DNA of 64,000 nt from Ligustrum vulgare (GCA_963555705.1 OY743170.1:26536862-26600861); one strand, 5' to 3'; positions 12,560 through 24,762 are shown, counted from the first letter of the stretch. A program made the numbers and translations. Notes: a model not told the origin generated them from the sequence alone.

Positions 12560-13274
12560 TGATGTGTTCCGGACCCGCGACAATCAGAGTCATAGCAGGC
12601 TTGACAAAAATTAAATATTCAAGCCAAAATAAAAGTGCAGTCCAGTCAACCATGTCGGAATTAGATGCATAATATGTGTTTTTCTAGTAGAAATGGGCCA
12701 CTAAGCAAAACTCAGGCTAAAGCCCTTGAGCCGACTGATTTTATGGCCAAATTCCATCATTTGTGGCTTCAAAACAATAAGTCAATTATGCAGACGGAAA
12801 TTAGGGTTTTTGCGTTAAATTTTGTTTTTAATTATTTGTTTGCCGATTTTAGAATTTTAGTCTAATTAGAATTCTATTTTGAGTCAATTAGCGGTTAGGT
12901 TATTTTACTTATTTATATTCATTTCCATTCATTGTAATTCAGACTTGAGACTTTGATGATTGAATAAAAAGAGATTGAGTGTTTTTCAATTGTTTAATGT
13001 GTGGATTCATATTACAAACCCAAACTTATCAAGATTGATTATCTTGTGGCGTTCATCCAGAACTTATCAAATATTCGCGAGAGTATTTGTGGCGTTGAAA
13101 ATCAGAGACTTATCAAGGAGATTGGGCAAATCCTTGTGGCGTTTTGAAAGTCGTGATTTTTTATTCCGCATCGTCGAGCCATCGCGTCGTGAATATCGGG
13201 TCATGATTCATCCGTCCAACCACAACCTGAGTTCGGAACTTTTCGGCGTTTCTTCCGCGTTTCGAACCTTATCA
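12560..13274 (+). repeat. right LTR of the 3.0-kb element
   Basis: 715 bp. It starts TGATGTGTTCCGG after the polypurine tract, ends CTTATCA, and is followed by the TTAAG target duplication. The ORFs at 12665-12865 and 12960-13295 are LTR sequence. Confidence 0.85.
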
Positions 13275-13279
13275 TTAAG

Positions 13280-13403
13280 CATTATCAAGTTTTAAAATAA
13301 TTACAATTGTCTAAATATGAGATAAAAATAAGTACAACATCGTACTTATCATTATAACATAGGTTGAAATAGACTGGATGTACCGAAGTTACTTTTAGTA
13401 CCT
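13280..13403. repeat. rest of the third 313-bp tandem repeat
   Basis: CATTATCAAG through GACTGGATGTACCGAAG to about AGTACC repeats the unit's second half and continues the copy broken at 10253. Confidence 0.85.
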
Positions 13404-13854
13404 AATACTGGAGCTCATCTCGACTAACATCTAACCCTCTTTTTGCTGGCTCAATTTTTTTTTTTTTTTTAAATGAGGAATTTTGTTTTCTAAAATAAAA
13501 TGTGTGGTTGAAATTCTTTTTTAAGAAAACATGTGTCTTTAAAAAAATAATTTTGAAAAATATGTTATTTATAAATAATTTTATCAAACACAATTAATAG
13601 AATACCAATTGTGCGATGAATCTGAAATTTTGTCTAAAACTCAGTGAAATTAACTCCTTTTCCTTGCTGTTTTTGTCTATTCTTTCCTGCAGAAGAAATA
13701 CGCACTTCACCGCTTGAGCTACAAAGTCCCCACTTCTCAGTGAGAACCTCACCTAACGAACCCATTACAAAAGCCCACCCTTATTCCCTTCCCTACAACT
13801 CCCCACCCTACACCTACACTTACAGTGTGTGAAAACTGAAAAGTGAATAACAGT
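13404..13854 (+). promoter_or_regulatory. upstream region and probable 5' UTR of the tetraspanin gene
   Basis: This 450-bp stretch between the tandem repeat and the start codon holds no ORF of its own. From about 13640 it becomes CT- and CA-rich (for example CCCTACACCTACACTTACA), which is usual for plant 5' UTRs. I cannot place a TATA box with confidence. Confidence 0.35.
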
Positions 13855-16382
13855 ATGGCGGTGAGCAATAACCTAACAGCAATCCTCAATTTCATTGCAT
13901 TCATGTGTTCCATTCCCATAATTACCGCTGGAATATGGCTCGCATCAAAGCCAGACAACGAGTGTATCCACTGGCTCCGGTGGCCGGTGGTCTTCATGGG
14001 AATATCTGTCCTCCTTGTTTCCTTACTGGGCTTCGTCGGTGCCTACTGGAAAAAGGAAGGCCTCCTCGGCGTTTACCTTGTTTTAATGGCAATTCTCATA
14101 GTTCTACTCCTTGTTCTACTGATTCTTGCCTTCGTCGTCACGCGCCCGAACGGCGTGTACTCTGTGCCCGGCAGGGCTTACCATGAGTACCGGCTGGAGG
14201 GTTTCTCCCCTTGGCTGAGAAATCATATTACTAGCTCCGATTACTGGGAGAAGATAAGGGCGTGTTTGGCTGACTCTTCCATTTGTCCTAAATTGTCTCA
14301 GGAGTATGTAACACCTGCTGATTTCTTTGCTGCCCACCTGTCTCCAATTGAGGTAAAGATACTGGATGATTCCAAACGCAGTTTTATGTGTTTTACATTT
14401 CTTTTGACTTGTAAATTCTTCTAATTGTAGTTGTTGAGATGATAATTTAGAGTCTTATTATTAACACTATTTGATTTATAAATTGGTTTATTTATGATTC
14501 TGGGGTAAAGAGTAATAGATAAGAGAGAGAAAACGTGTAGTTAAAAAGTGATTTGAGAAATTGTAGAATTTATAAATTAGTTTATAAACAACAAAATAAA
14601 ATAAAATAAAATTGGGTTATCAAACAGAGAAGAAACTTCTGGCGAGGAATTTCATGAACAGTAGACCATGGTTAGTACAACTTTTTTTCTAGGAGATGAA
14701 GTTCTACGATATAGGGGTCACGAATATATAGGATCCGGAACATATAGCCCTTGTTTGAGCCCCATTATTTCTCATATTTTTTATAAATTTTTTTTTACAG
14801 TAATCAATTTCAACCATCTAAAAGAGTCGAGCCCATAATTTTTTACTTTTCAAATCACTTTTTAATCATTAGATTTCCAAAACCCAAAGTTTAAATTGAA
14901 ATAATGGAGCTCGAACAAGGGCATAGTATAGATTGATACAAAGAAGTTTGAACCTTCCAACGGGAGAAGTCGGGATGAGTTTTGAGCCCTTGCTTGGTTC
15001 TCCTTAAATTTTTTTTTTCTACCGTATACAATCTCATCTATTCATTAAAAATCTCAGTCTCTCATTCTCCTAAATATCACTATTTATTTTAAAAAAAAAA
15101 AATTCTGTTTAAATAATACCAAACACACATTGAATTTACATATTGTAGTTGTCTACTGTATTTTCTATATTATGTTCATTGAATTCGGAAATGCGGGCAT
15201 CCCTGAAGTTTCTCTGAGCCCTACCATGGAATTTTCATGTTCAAAATCAATATTGGCATAATATTATATTAAATGCAAAATAAATAGTTCCCATTTGAAT
15301 AAACAAAGAGAGGTGATCACGGCCGTCCCTAGCCTTATGTAGTCCATGCAACTGCATATGACCTTCAAGGTGTAAAAACTCACAAAAGTATATAAGGTCC
15401 ATCAATTTAACTTAATAGACAGTCCAAAATTTTTAATAAAAATGTTCAATTAATATAATTGTTAATTTTTTCATTTAAAAATATTATAATAATAAATTTA
15501 ATTTGAACTTTTGAAGATTTACATTATTATTTGAATGATTTTAAGACCCAATTTAAAATTTGGCATAAATTCCTCAAAATTTCATGAGCGCCCCAGGGCC
15601 GGTCGGAATGTGAACTGGACTTACTACAATAATTTTCGTTGCATGTAAGTCAATTTGTTCATAATTTGCTTGATTAATCTATTATGACTTTTAAGCTTAA
15701 GAGTCAAAGACATCATTATCACACAAATCTGGATTCTTTGGGAATTGGGCCACAATTCCATGTGGATTCCACAGTTCTTTATTCTCTATCATACCATTTA
15801 TTTAAATTTGATGAAAATGAATTTATCTAACCAACCAACCAACCTGTAGTCTAACTAGTGGGGGTCCCTTGCTAGCATTTTCCGATTGCATGCTGTCATC
15901 TACGATATCTGAATTTTTTTCTGTTTTTTCATAGCTCACGTGATCTGGAAATTTTGCACCTAATTCAACTCGGCTGGCCCTGAGATTTTGGGTGTCCTGA
16001 CAATTTAAAATCACTCCTTACAAATTAATTTTTGCCCTTATAACCAATTTTTTTCTTTAGGTACCCTATAAGTGCTGAGAATTTTATACAAATTCTTTCT
16101 CTAATTAACTTCATAGGAATTTTTGATATTCAAGAAATAATTGAGCCAACAAGAAAATAAAATAACAACGTAAAATTTACGAACCTTCAAAGCTTTTCAC
16201 TATATAATAAATTGTTACAATTATATAGACTTTGCACTCACCTAACCCTCTGGTATTGTAGGAAAAAATAATCAAGTTTAAACACATCTATCAATTTCTA
16301 CATTTTTGTACAACTCACAAAGAAACGAAGAATAATCAAGATGTCAGATTACATTTTTTCTCACAATACTCTCTAGTAAATG

Positions 16383-16461
<79 letters not shown>

Positions 16462-19303
16462 GGAATAATTCACTGTCATGGCAATCATCAAATTCAGGTT
16501 GAAGAGTTGCTTTCCCATTTCTAGTCAACTACTAATGTTCTCAATTTACTAGTACACGCCACCTGTAGAAAGCATTGGATAATTAACACAATTAATACAA
16601 TTACCAATTACCTCAAATATTCCACCATGACACGTAACCTGACGAGAAAACCAACATTACTTCCATTAGGATTTTAATCCCCTATTTCAATAACCAAGTA
16701 GTTGAATTAGGAATTCTTTTTCACCAATTACAATTTAAATCCTCCAACTTATGGCAATTTGAGGCAATAATCCAACAATAAGGTCCTGTTCGGTCGTACA
16801 ACGTACACTCCCTCGGGGCCACCTCTGAATTCAATTACTCTGCAATAATTGGGAGTTTGTGTGATGAGAACCCGGAGGGGGTCCTCGTCGTAACTCGCGG
16901 AATAACGCTTGGAAAGTTCCAAATCCAGGTTGGAACGGACTATAACAATGCAATCCCGACCTCACGATACAAGAACCAGGGGTATTGATGAGAACCCGGG
17001 AGGGGGTCCTCGTCGTAGCTCGCGGAATAACGCATGGAAAGATAAGAACGACAAAGGGGGAACGCCACAAGAAATGTCCAGATCCTTGATAAGTTCGAAG
17101 GATTGAACGCCACAAGATTTGAATCTTGATAAGTTCGTTGTTTAAAGGGAAAATCCTCACCTTTAGAGAGAGTAAAAACACTCAATAATTTTATTCATCA
17201 AAAGTATTCTGTTTTTTACATTGAATGGAAAATCATATAAATAGGCAAAATAAACCCTAGTCGCTAACTGACTCTGAATAGAATTCTAATTATGCTAAAA
17301 TTACCAAAATAACCAAAATTACCAAAATTGGAAAAAGAATAAAAAACCAATAAAGAAAATATAAATCAACTGAAATACTAAAAATCCCGAAAATCTGATT
17401 CGCGCCGCTTACGGCCGTAAAAGTCGGACTTACGGCCGTAAGTCATTCTCTGATCAAAATGTCTCAATTATTATTTACGGCCGTGAAGATTGATGTTACG
17501 GCCGTAAAATTCCATGGATTAGTTACGGCAGTGAGAACCCAATTTTCTGATCCTTTGACATTAATTGATCTGATTTGAATCTCGACTCAAGCCCAACATG
17601 AAACTTGTTCATTTTCTCATGTAGAATATTGTTGAATTGCCCGTATCTTGATTTCTCATTTTTGACGCTTTTTCCGGATCACATCATCCCCTCTTCCTTT
17701 AAGATGATTCGTCCCGAATCATAACATTGTTCTTAGAGCTTCTTTCCAGGATCATATCATCCCCTCTTCCTTTAAGATGATTCGTCCCGAATCATAACAT
17801 TGTTCTTAGAGCTTCTTTCCAGGATCATATCATCCCCTCTTCCTTTAAGATGATTCGTCCCGAATCATAAAGCTGTTCTTGGCTTACTCACTTGGTTTAG
17901 CCTCGAACCTTCTTCGTACAACGCAACCCCGACCTCACGACGCAAGAACCAGGGGTATTGATGAGAACCCAGGAGGGGGGCCTCGTCGTAACTCGCGGAA
18001 TAACGCTTGGAAAGTTCCGAATCCAGGTTGGAAAAGACGATAACAATGCAACCCCGACCTTACGACGCAAGAACTATGAGTATATTAAACCCATAACCCG
18101 TTACGATGCGGAGATAAGAACCACAAAGGGGGAACGCCATAAGGAATGTTCAGATCCTTAATAAGTTCGATTTGTTGAACGCCACAAGATTTGAATCTTG
18201 ATAAGTTCGTTGTTTAAAGGGAAAATCCTCACCTTTGGAGAGAGTAAAAATACTCAACAATTTTATTCATCAAAAGTATTCTGTTTTTTACATTGAATGG
18301 AAAAGAATATAAATAGGCAAAATAAACCCTAGTCGCTAACTGACTCTGAATAGAATTCTAATTATGCTAAAATCGCTAAAATAACTAAAATAACCAAAAT
18401 TACCAAAATTGGAAAAAGAATAAAAAACCAATAAAGGAAATACAAATCAACTGAATTACTAAAAATCCCGAAAATCTAATTCGCGCCGCTTATGGCTGTA
18501 AAAGTCGGACTTACGGCCGTAAGTCATTCTCTGATCAAAATGTCTCAATTATTTTTTACGGCCGTGAAGATTGATGTTACGGTCGTGAAATTCCATGGAT
18601 TAGTTACGGCAGTGAGAACCCAATTTCTTGATCCTTTGACATTAATTGATCTGATTTGAATCTCGACTCGAGCCCAACATGAAACTTGTTCATTTTCCCA
18701 TGTAGAATATTGTTAAATTGCCCGTATCTTGATTTCTCATTTTTGACTCCTTTTCCGGATCACATCATCCACTCTTCCTTTAAAATGATTCGTCCCGAAT
18801 CATAACATTGTTCTTAGAGTTTCTTTTCCGGATCATATCATTGTGCCCCTAGACTGATAGATATTTCATATGGTTGCTAGTTTTGGCACCTTGCTTTACA
18901 TTTTTGGGTGCCCAAACAGTTCATTTCAAAACATTTTTCTTGGACTTGTTTCTCTTTCCGATAACATATCTTCAAATTTTGCTCATTGCAGTCGGGTTGC
19001 TGTAAGCCTCCAACAATATGTGGGTTCCGATACACGAGTCCTACATCGTGGATCAGCCCATCGAACCAAGCAGTGGACGCAGATTGCTTCGTATGGAACA
19101 ACGATCCTAGCCAATTCTGCTATAACTGTAATTCTTGCAAGGCTGGTCTACTGGGAAACCTAAGACAAGAATGGAGGAAAGCCAACATAATCCTTATAAT
19201 CACAGTTGTGGTTCTAATTTGGGTTTATCTTATTGCTTGTAGTGCATACAGAAATGCTCAGACCGAAGAATTATTCCGCAGATACAAACAGGGCTGGGTT
19301 TAA
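13855..19303 (+). CDS. plant tetraspanin, two exons (13855-14352, 18992-19303)
   Basis: Tetraspanins are four-pass membrane proteins that organise microdomains in the plasma membrane and on vesicles. Exon 1 gives 166 residues and exon 2 gives 103, in all 269, the normal plant length. The start chosen is ATG at 13855 (MAVSNNL), matching the family's short cytosolic N-terminus. The frame's upstream extension begins with GTG and is not needed. Membrane segments lie at about residues 8-30, 43-66, 72-96 and 230-252. The large extracellular loop carries the plant hallmark GCCKPP (168-173) and further paired cysteines (CYNCNSC). Exon 1 ends GAG|GTAAAG and exon 2 begins after CTCATTGCAG, a phase-0 intron of 4639 nt just before the GCCKPP codons. 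The intron is inflated by transposons. I see no frameshift or stop, so the gene looks functional. Which tetraspanin subgroup it belongs to I cannot say. Confidence 0.93.
14747..14922. mobile_element. small MITE-like inverted-repeat element, 176 bp
   Basis: The left end GCCCTTGTTTGAGCCCCATT and the right end read inwards, GCCCTTGTTCGAGCTCCATT, form terminal inverted repeats of about 25 bp with two or three mismatches. ATA flanks both sides, a possible 3-bp target duplication. The interior is non-coding. The superfamily is uncertain (PIF/Harbinger uses 3-bp targets). Confidence 0.6.
15317..15608. mobile_element. possible decayed hAT-type non-autonomous element
   Basis: The left part has GGCCGTCCCTAG, the right part CAGGGCCGGTC, an approximate inverted pair of the kind ending many plant hAT-derived repeats. 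No clear 8-bp target duplication is visible, so boundaries are rough. Confidence 0.3.
16387..16453. repeat. (GA)n microsatellite
   Basis: About 33 uninterrupted GA units in the tetraspanin intron. The serine/leucine ORF across it on the minus strand is an artefact. Confidence 0.98.
16862..18840 (-). mobile_element. TRIM-like LTR element with 5-bp TSD, in the tetraspanin intron
   Basis: TTGTG occurs directly before (16857-16861) and after (18841-18845) this 1979-bp element. Read on the minus strand it starts TGATATGATCCGG and ends GGGTTCTCATCA. Two long direct repeats (from 16862 to about 17.7-17.8 kb, and 17959 to 18840) act as LTRs around an interior of only 130-270 bp, too short to code. 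In the left LTR a 124-bp segment is doubled (TGATGAGAACCCGG at 16862 and about 16986). Beside it a 73-bp unit carrying the polypurine tract (plus-strand CCCCTCTTCCTTTAA) is tripled at 17688, 17761 and 17834. It belongs to the same broad family as the 10.3-kb element. Confidence 0.8.
17409..17506. repeat. cluster of TTACGGCCGTAA palindromes inside the TRIM LTR
   Basis: Perfect 12-bp palindromes stand at 17409-17420 and 17430-17441, with two close variants by about 17506. The other LTR has the same set near 18488-18590, partly decayed by C/T changes. They could bind a dimeric factor or act in LTR promoter control, but this is only a suggestion. Confidence 0.7.
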
Positions 19304-20542
19304 TTTTTACGACGGTACACGAACAGCTTCGACAATTTCGAATTCTATTGGTTTTGGTGTCTAATTTTTTAATGCATTGTTGCTTTATGACTTCTTGTGT
19401 GTGTATATATATATATATATATATTCTCTGTATTGTTCTTTATAGTTTTGAATTGTAAATTTGTAATGGACCTTTAGAGGGAGAAAAGGGATGAAGTTTG
19501 TATTTTCTATCATAATTTTTTTTTTTCCCCTATATTCTTCTAGGCTCATCACATTATAAAGTATTAGAATCATATCCGAACTTTAGACTTTTTGCTAGAT
19601 TCTTCTAGTTCAATGACTTCTTCCATTTATTGGATGAGAGTTGAATTATGTTGTCTCCAACTTATTGCCTTTCCAATACATTTTTTAAAATCATTTTTTC
19701 TCAACAAATAAGATGTCAAATGCATTTTTTTGCATCTTTTTATTTGTTAAGAGGTGATGCGTCGAAAATGTATTGATGAGATACGAAGTCTGAATAAACA
19801 TATATAGTATGTTCTTATGAAATTTTAGCGGAATTTCAAATTCATTTTAAATTTCACTTTTTTGTCACTAATTATCTTCAAACTAATGAAATTGTCCATA
19901 ATTGACAGACAGTAAATTATCTTTCACGTAATCATTACATGACACCTCTGAAACAAAAATAGTAAACTAACGGTTATGCTTCAGACCAGTGTGTTAAAGA
20001 TATGTTTATTTTTATATCTTTTATTTATAATTTGACGTAATGGTAATTTGGCATTCAAGTAGTTATATAGAAGAATTATTGTAGTAAAACTGACAATTAA
20101 TCGATTTCATTAATTAAGGCGTAAGCGGGGGTTAAATTTGAAATTAAGTGTCTGTTTGAACCAATTTTTGTTTTAGTTTTTGCTTTCGATGGAGGAGCAT
20201 CCTGAAAAATATATCTTAATTTTGTCTAAATCTAATTTCTAAAAACAATTATGACTCCCGTATTGATATCGGTTGAGGCCACAGTGGATCAGTTTTAGAG
20301 CTCTTCTAACCGGCGAAAGTACTTATAAAATTTTCTACCAAACGAATCAAATGCAATTTTTGGATCTCAAAAATCATGCCAAACATGTCCTTTAATTAAT
20401 AATAAGACCAAAGCTAACTAAAATTTTAGGTTTTGTTCATTAAAAGTTTTACGTTTAAAAACATATTTTTTAATATTTTCGATGGAGAATATGTGTGATT
20501 AAAAAGTAGTTTGAAGAGAATTATGTTGTTTAAAAACATGCA
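19304..20542. other. 3' flank of the tetraspanin gene, no further gene
   Basis: Probable 3' UTR for the first 200-300 bp, with a short (TA)n at about 19403-19424. The rest is AT-rich with no coding frame. Confidence 0.5.
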
Positions 20543-21160
20543 TGTTGACCCCAAATTCTGTTAGGAATTTGGATCAACATGTTTCAGCTCCTCTCTCTTG
20601 AACACATGCACTTCCTGCGCACTTGGACAAATGGTCAATGTGCAACAAGTGCCGAAGTGACTCCCATTTGTACTCGACGCTCAAATCAGGACTCATTATG
20701 AGTAAATATAAATTGGATGTAGGAAATATAAGTGTGTAAAAGAGAGAAAAGAAAAATGATTTATATCTTGTATTTGAGTATTGAGTTACTAATCATTTAC
20801 TTGGAGGCAAAGGTGATCTATTTATAGAGAGAGTTATCGTCCCATATTATGACATGCGTTGTACTTTACAAGTTGCAAATTCCTAACCCTTCATGTGGCA
20901 AACTATTTCTTTGGTTATAATCTTCATCATCTACTATATGGTTAAAGCTGCTATCACATCTTATTAAAGATGTTATCACATCAAGCTGCCCCTTGTAAAT
21001 GGGTAACGTCTCTCTAACACATTTATTAGTCTTGTCACCTATCCAGAGTGAGGACTCCAGATGGCATCAGCTGTCATAAGTAGTCTGACTATTGGAGATC
21101 AGGCAATATTGGACCCCAGCGTTTGATCTAAGTCATGAGACATATCTGGAGTAATGACCC
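20543..21160 (-). repeat. left (3') LTR of the Tat-like element, alignable part
   Basis: It aligns by eye with 25313-25940 to the point where the latter is cut (GAGTAATGACCC versus GAGTGATGACGC). It probably continues beyond 21160, but without a second copy I cannot place its true end. No gene is seen from here to 22400; the ORFs at 21223-21444 and 21720-22016 have no family resemblance. Confidence 0.6.
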
Positions 21161-22410
21161 TTGTAGATAAATCAGAACTAATGGACTCCCGACTATAGGG
21201 TTCGGAGTGTTACTAGACACTTGTGAGCCCTACGTCGGCCTTCGTGGATGACATGTCAAGTCCATTTAGGAATGATCGTAACACGAATCTCTCAAGTCTG
21301 ATTAGTTCATTTATTTGTGGACCAGGGTTGACAAAGACAATAAATGGACTTGCTAGAAAGTCCATAATGAAAGGACCATTTTTTAACTTGAAGCAGTGTG
21401 AAGCATTTATAAGTCATGAGTGGGTTCAGGTGGGAGTGATGTAGTGGAGCTTTTAAGGATGAAGTCATTTGTAACAGTCTTTGCTACTTCTATAAATGAC
21501 CCTTGTGTTTATCTTCCTTTCCAAGGCAAATGTTATGTATACTAACATGGTTCTTAAGGTGCATTTATAAAAGAACAATGACGATTTACGAATTCCAAAG
21601 GTTACCCCTGGCAACGCACTCAGACAACTAAACAATTTTATTCTTTTCAAATTCTTACTGGTTGGCGCTTCAATTCACTTGCTAGTGGGGCACGTGAAAG
21701 GCTAAGATTAATTTCGATTTTGAGAATTAACGGTATAAATAGGAAACTACTTACCATAAAATCTTCGCTACATCCCATTTCCTTCTTTTTGCAATTTCAA
21801 CACTCTTATGGATTTTCCAAGATTCTTTATTGTCTTCCTGTGAGTAACTTTACCATAATCCCTGAAGGCTCTAATCGACGAGCCATTTCAGGCATACAAG
21901 AACCTTCCTTACGCTGCTTTTTGCTTGCTAGGGAACTTCTCATCTCCTTTTTTTGGGTAATTTCTTTTTTCCCTGTATGTGTTCATTGCTTTTTTAAGAC
22001 CTTGTTTTCTTTCTGAGTACTTTTTGAGTGCGTTTCTTTTTCTTTTTTATTTTTGCACCTCCCAATGCTTAGTTCCATTTTGGGGAACATAGAAGGAGTC
22101 ATAGGAACAGAGCCACAGGAGTTGGTGGTTATGGCCAACCCTATTTGAGGCTATTTCCCTTGGTCCCACTTAGTTTTTAGCTCTGGTTATTTTAGCAAAC
22201 TTAAGAAGAACCAAAATAGGAAATTTTTCAGAGAAGAAGAGAAATACGAGCCCTACACGCCCCAAGTTATCAATAGAAGAAGAGGTTTCATTACAGGAGC
22301 TCTAGGAAAAAAAAGCAAGGAGTTAAGGGGAGAAGAAGTGGTGGGTCCCCGCCCAGAGTGCAAGAATCTAATTTAAGCGTTAGGGCCCCTTTTAGGGCAC
22401 CTAGGTAGGA

Positions 22411-23677
22411 ACTAGGAATAACGGAGGAGCAGATTACCCAATTAGAAGATTGGGTAGATTATGTGAATAAGACTTCGGGGTCCATATTGACCCAAAACTT
22501 CATCTTGAATTATTGGAGTCCAATGAAGTTGAGAGTGAGGTTCGAGGGGGATGATGATGTCGTGGAAGTGGCAGCAGGTGAATAGCCACCTCTAAAAATA
22601 TTAAGGGGCAAAGGTGATTCTTTCATTGCTTATGACATTCCCTTGGGTGATTCTTCTGCCATATCTTCAGATTTTCCCAAGGATGCGGATTCGTCAATGA
22701 TTCATTTACTTGGTACTGAGGAAAGGACGGAGCAGGAAGTGTCCTTGGAGGTGACTCTGATCAAGGTTTCCCTTGCTGCTAAGATGTCAATTCTAGATCC
22801 TAATGCCTTGTCAGCCATTTCGGAGTCCTGCACTAAGGTTGTTACTGCGATGGACTCTTCTAACAGTTCACCCAGCCAGAGACTGGTGGCTATTAAGGAA
22901 ATGAGTGTCAGGACCTTAGCCTTAATTGATGAGATAGAGTCATTGGTCTAAGAGCTTGAGCAGAGAGAGGAGAGTGCCAAGGTAGCTATACGTAATGCAA
23001 TTAACATGGTGATGGAAATCAAGGATATGAGGAACTCCTTAAAAGCAGTCCTGAGGTCTCTTCAGGACGAAAGGAACGGTTTAAGGCCCTTAAAGGAGGA
23101 CAACAAAAAATTGAAGAAGGATCTCATTTCTGCAAAGGTGGACTTGGCTAATCTATACAATAAGTATGACAATGCCACCTAAGCTCAAGCAATGACTACT
23201 AATGTCGTTTCTATAGCCAGTACTATGAAGGGAAACCTCATAGATAAGATAGATGAGCTTACTAAAGAACTGGAGGAAGAGAAGGAGGCTAGACAAAATG
23301 AGAAGGAGGCTTTGGTTTAGGCATGGGAAAAATATAAATCCTTGGGGCAAAGTGACAAGGCCAAGGTTGCTGAAGGTGTCCAAAATTTCAAGGACATTTT
23401 TGAGAATACTGAGGAATATGAGCTGAACCAGAAGCTCTTCAGTAACATTGGTGCTCTGATGGCTTTGAAGGACGTGAATGATTAGTTTTCATGTTTGGAT
23501 CTTTCAAAGATAGAGGCCTTCTACCTAGAGCCTCAAGATGCTAAAGTGGAAAACTCTCCTTCAATTCTTCTGGCAGTACTCCGGCTTAGAATGCTCCTTC
23601 TATCTATCGCTTCTACTCAGGGTCCCCATGATGCTTCTGCCATCACTTCTATTGAGGATGCTCTTGCTTCCTCTTAA
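22411..23677 (+). pseudogene. coiled-coil protein, antisense to its host element, decayed by in-frame stops
   Basis: One plus-strand frame runs about 420 codons, broken only by in-frame stops: a TAG near 22588, TAA after EIESLV (22949), TAA after LYNKYDNAT, TAG after EKEALV, TAG after LKDVND, and the final TAA at 23675. The middle is a strong coiled coil rich in Glu, Lys and Leu (for example LIDKIDELTKELEEEKEARQ). Ty3/gypsy elements of the Tat lineage are known to carry extra ORFs antisense to gag-pol near the 3' LTR. Position and orientation here fit that. No enzymatic motif is visible and the function is unknown. Confidence 0.5.
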
Positions 23678-24762
23678 TTCTCTCAACTTTTGTAGTACTT
23701 CAATTTATTTCACATTACGATTTATTTCACAAGTGAATATTTGTTCATCTATTTCTTTTATACCTTTAGCTAAGTACTTTGTTTGTCTTTCACATATTTG
23801 GCTCAATTTGGACAAGCAATAATCAGCGTGATGCTCTTGATGGAATAAAGCATGTACTTTAACGTAATGTAAACATTTAATGTTAAATTTCCAAACGATG
23901 TGGAGTAATTTCGATTTAATAAAGAGTAATATGGAGTGTTATAGTGTTAAAGAGTACTATGGAATGTTATAATGTTATACTTCAAACGATGATAGTCCCT
24001 CAAACCTAATTTTAAGACCTTGAAAGGAAGTTTTCTCCATACTTGGTGGGCAATCCCTAGTTGATCTTCGATAAACCTATTTATATCCATTAGTTAGGTT
24101 TGGATATGATTAACGCTTTTCAAAGAGATTTCAAAATGTTCGTGATTTCTAATATGTACTTACGCTCCGTCCACTATTTTGGATATGTCGTGTGGATTTT
24201 TATGCTGGGGTGCTCCTTGTCAAGTGACGGAGTCCCTAGCTGACCAAAGTTGATAAAGTGATGGAGTACCTTAAATTTTTATAAAAGGCCGAGTCCTTTG
24301 TAGGAACTATGTTTTTACCTTATACAACTTAACACAGATTAATAAATAATGAATCTTTGGAACTTTGCTCAGTATGATAGTCATGCACTGTCATTAGTAA
24401 TAATACACCGAATTTCATTCTGACAAGTGTTCTAGATCATGCTTCTCAATATAGGTTGTAATTTATCCAGTGCGAAATAAATACGAAGATGTTCATTGCA
24501 TAACTTAGAAAGTAAGTACTACATACCACATATTTTCAACAATTCCTTTTATTGATAATAACGACGGAGGTGCTCAGTATTCCAAGGATTTGGTAGGGCT
24601 CTTCAGGAGAGATTTTTCTATTCTGTAAGTCCGAGGAACTACCTCAGAGTAAATCTGTATGGTCCTTCCCAATTAGGCCTCAAAGTTCCAACTCAGGGTT
24701 CCTGAGTTAAAATGAGCACCTTTTTTTTTAAGACCAAATGTTCGATTATGAGGAACCTTCTC
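23678..24762. other. internal region of the Tat-like remnant, no gene seen
   Basis: About 1.1 kb without a supported frame. Around 23860-23990 it carries short repeated phrases (AATGTAAACATTTAATG, GGAGTAATTTCG, GGAGTGTTATAGTG). Pol, expected in this part of an intact element, is absent. Confidence 0.4.

Larger units (their letters stand above)
10254..13274 (+). mobile_element. complete 3.0-kb non-autonomous LTR retrotransposon with 5-bp TSD
   Basis: Two LTRs, 10254-10970 (717 bp) and 12560-13274 (715 bp), both start TGATGTGTTCCGGACCCGCG and end in ATCA. They flank a 1.59-kb interior. TTAAG lies directly before (10249-10253) and after (13275-13279) the element, a clean 5-bp target duplication inside the third 313-bp tandem repeat. 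A primer-binding site like initiator tRNA-Met (TAGTATCAGAGCTGG, 10973-10987) follows the left LTR, and a polypurine tract (AAAGAAGGAGGGTA, 12546-12559) precedes the right one. Only a protease-like remnant is encoded, so movement would need proteins supplied in trans. It is distantly related to the TRIM-like element at 16862-18840, with similar LTR ends and 'cttatcaagatt...cttgtggcgtt' phrases. Confidence 0.9.
14353..18991 (+). other. 4.6-kb intron of the tetraspanin gene
   Basis: GT donor at 14353 and AG acceptor ending at 18991. It holds, in order, a 176-bp inverted-repeat element, a decayed hAT-like repeat, a GA microsatellite and a TRIM-like LTR element that ends only about 150 nt before the acceptor. 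The ORFs inside (for example 15823-16014 minus, and 16831-17185) come from these repeats. Confidence 0.9.

Noticed and set aside
13905..14186. Alternative frames over tetraspanin exon 1 (also 14116-14337 minus)
   Set aside because: Overlap the well-supported tetraspanin frame and have no similarity of their own.
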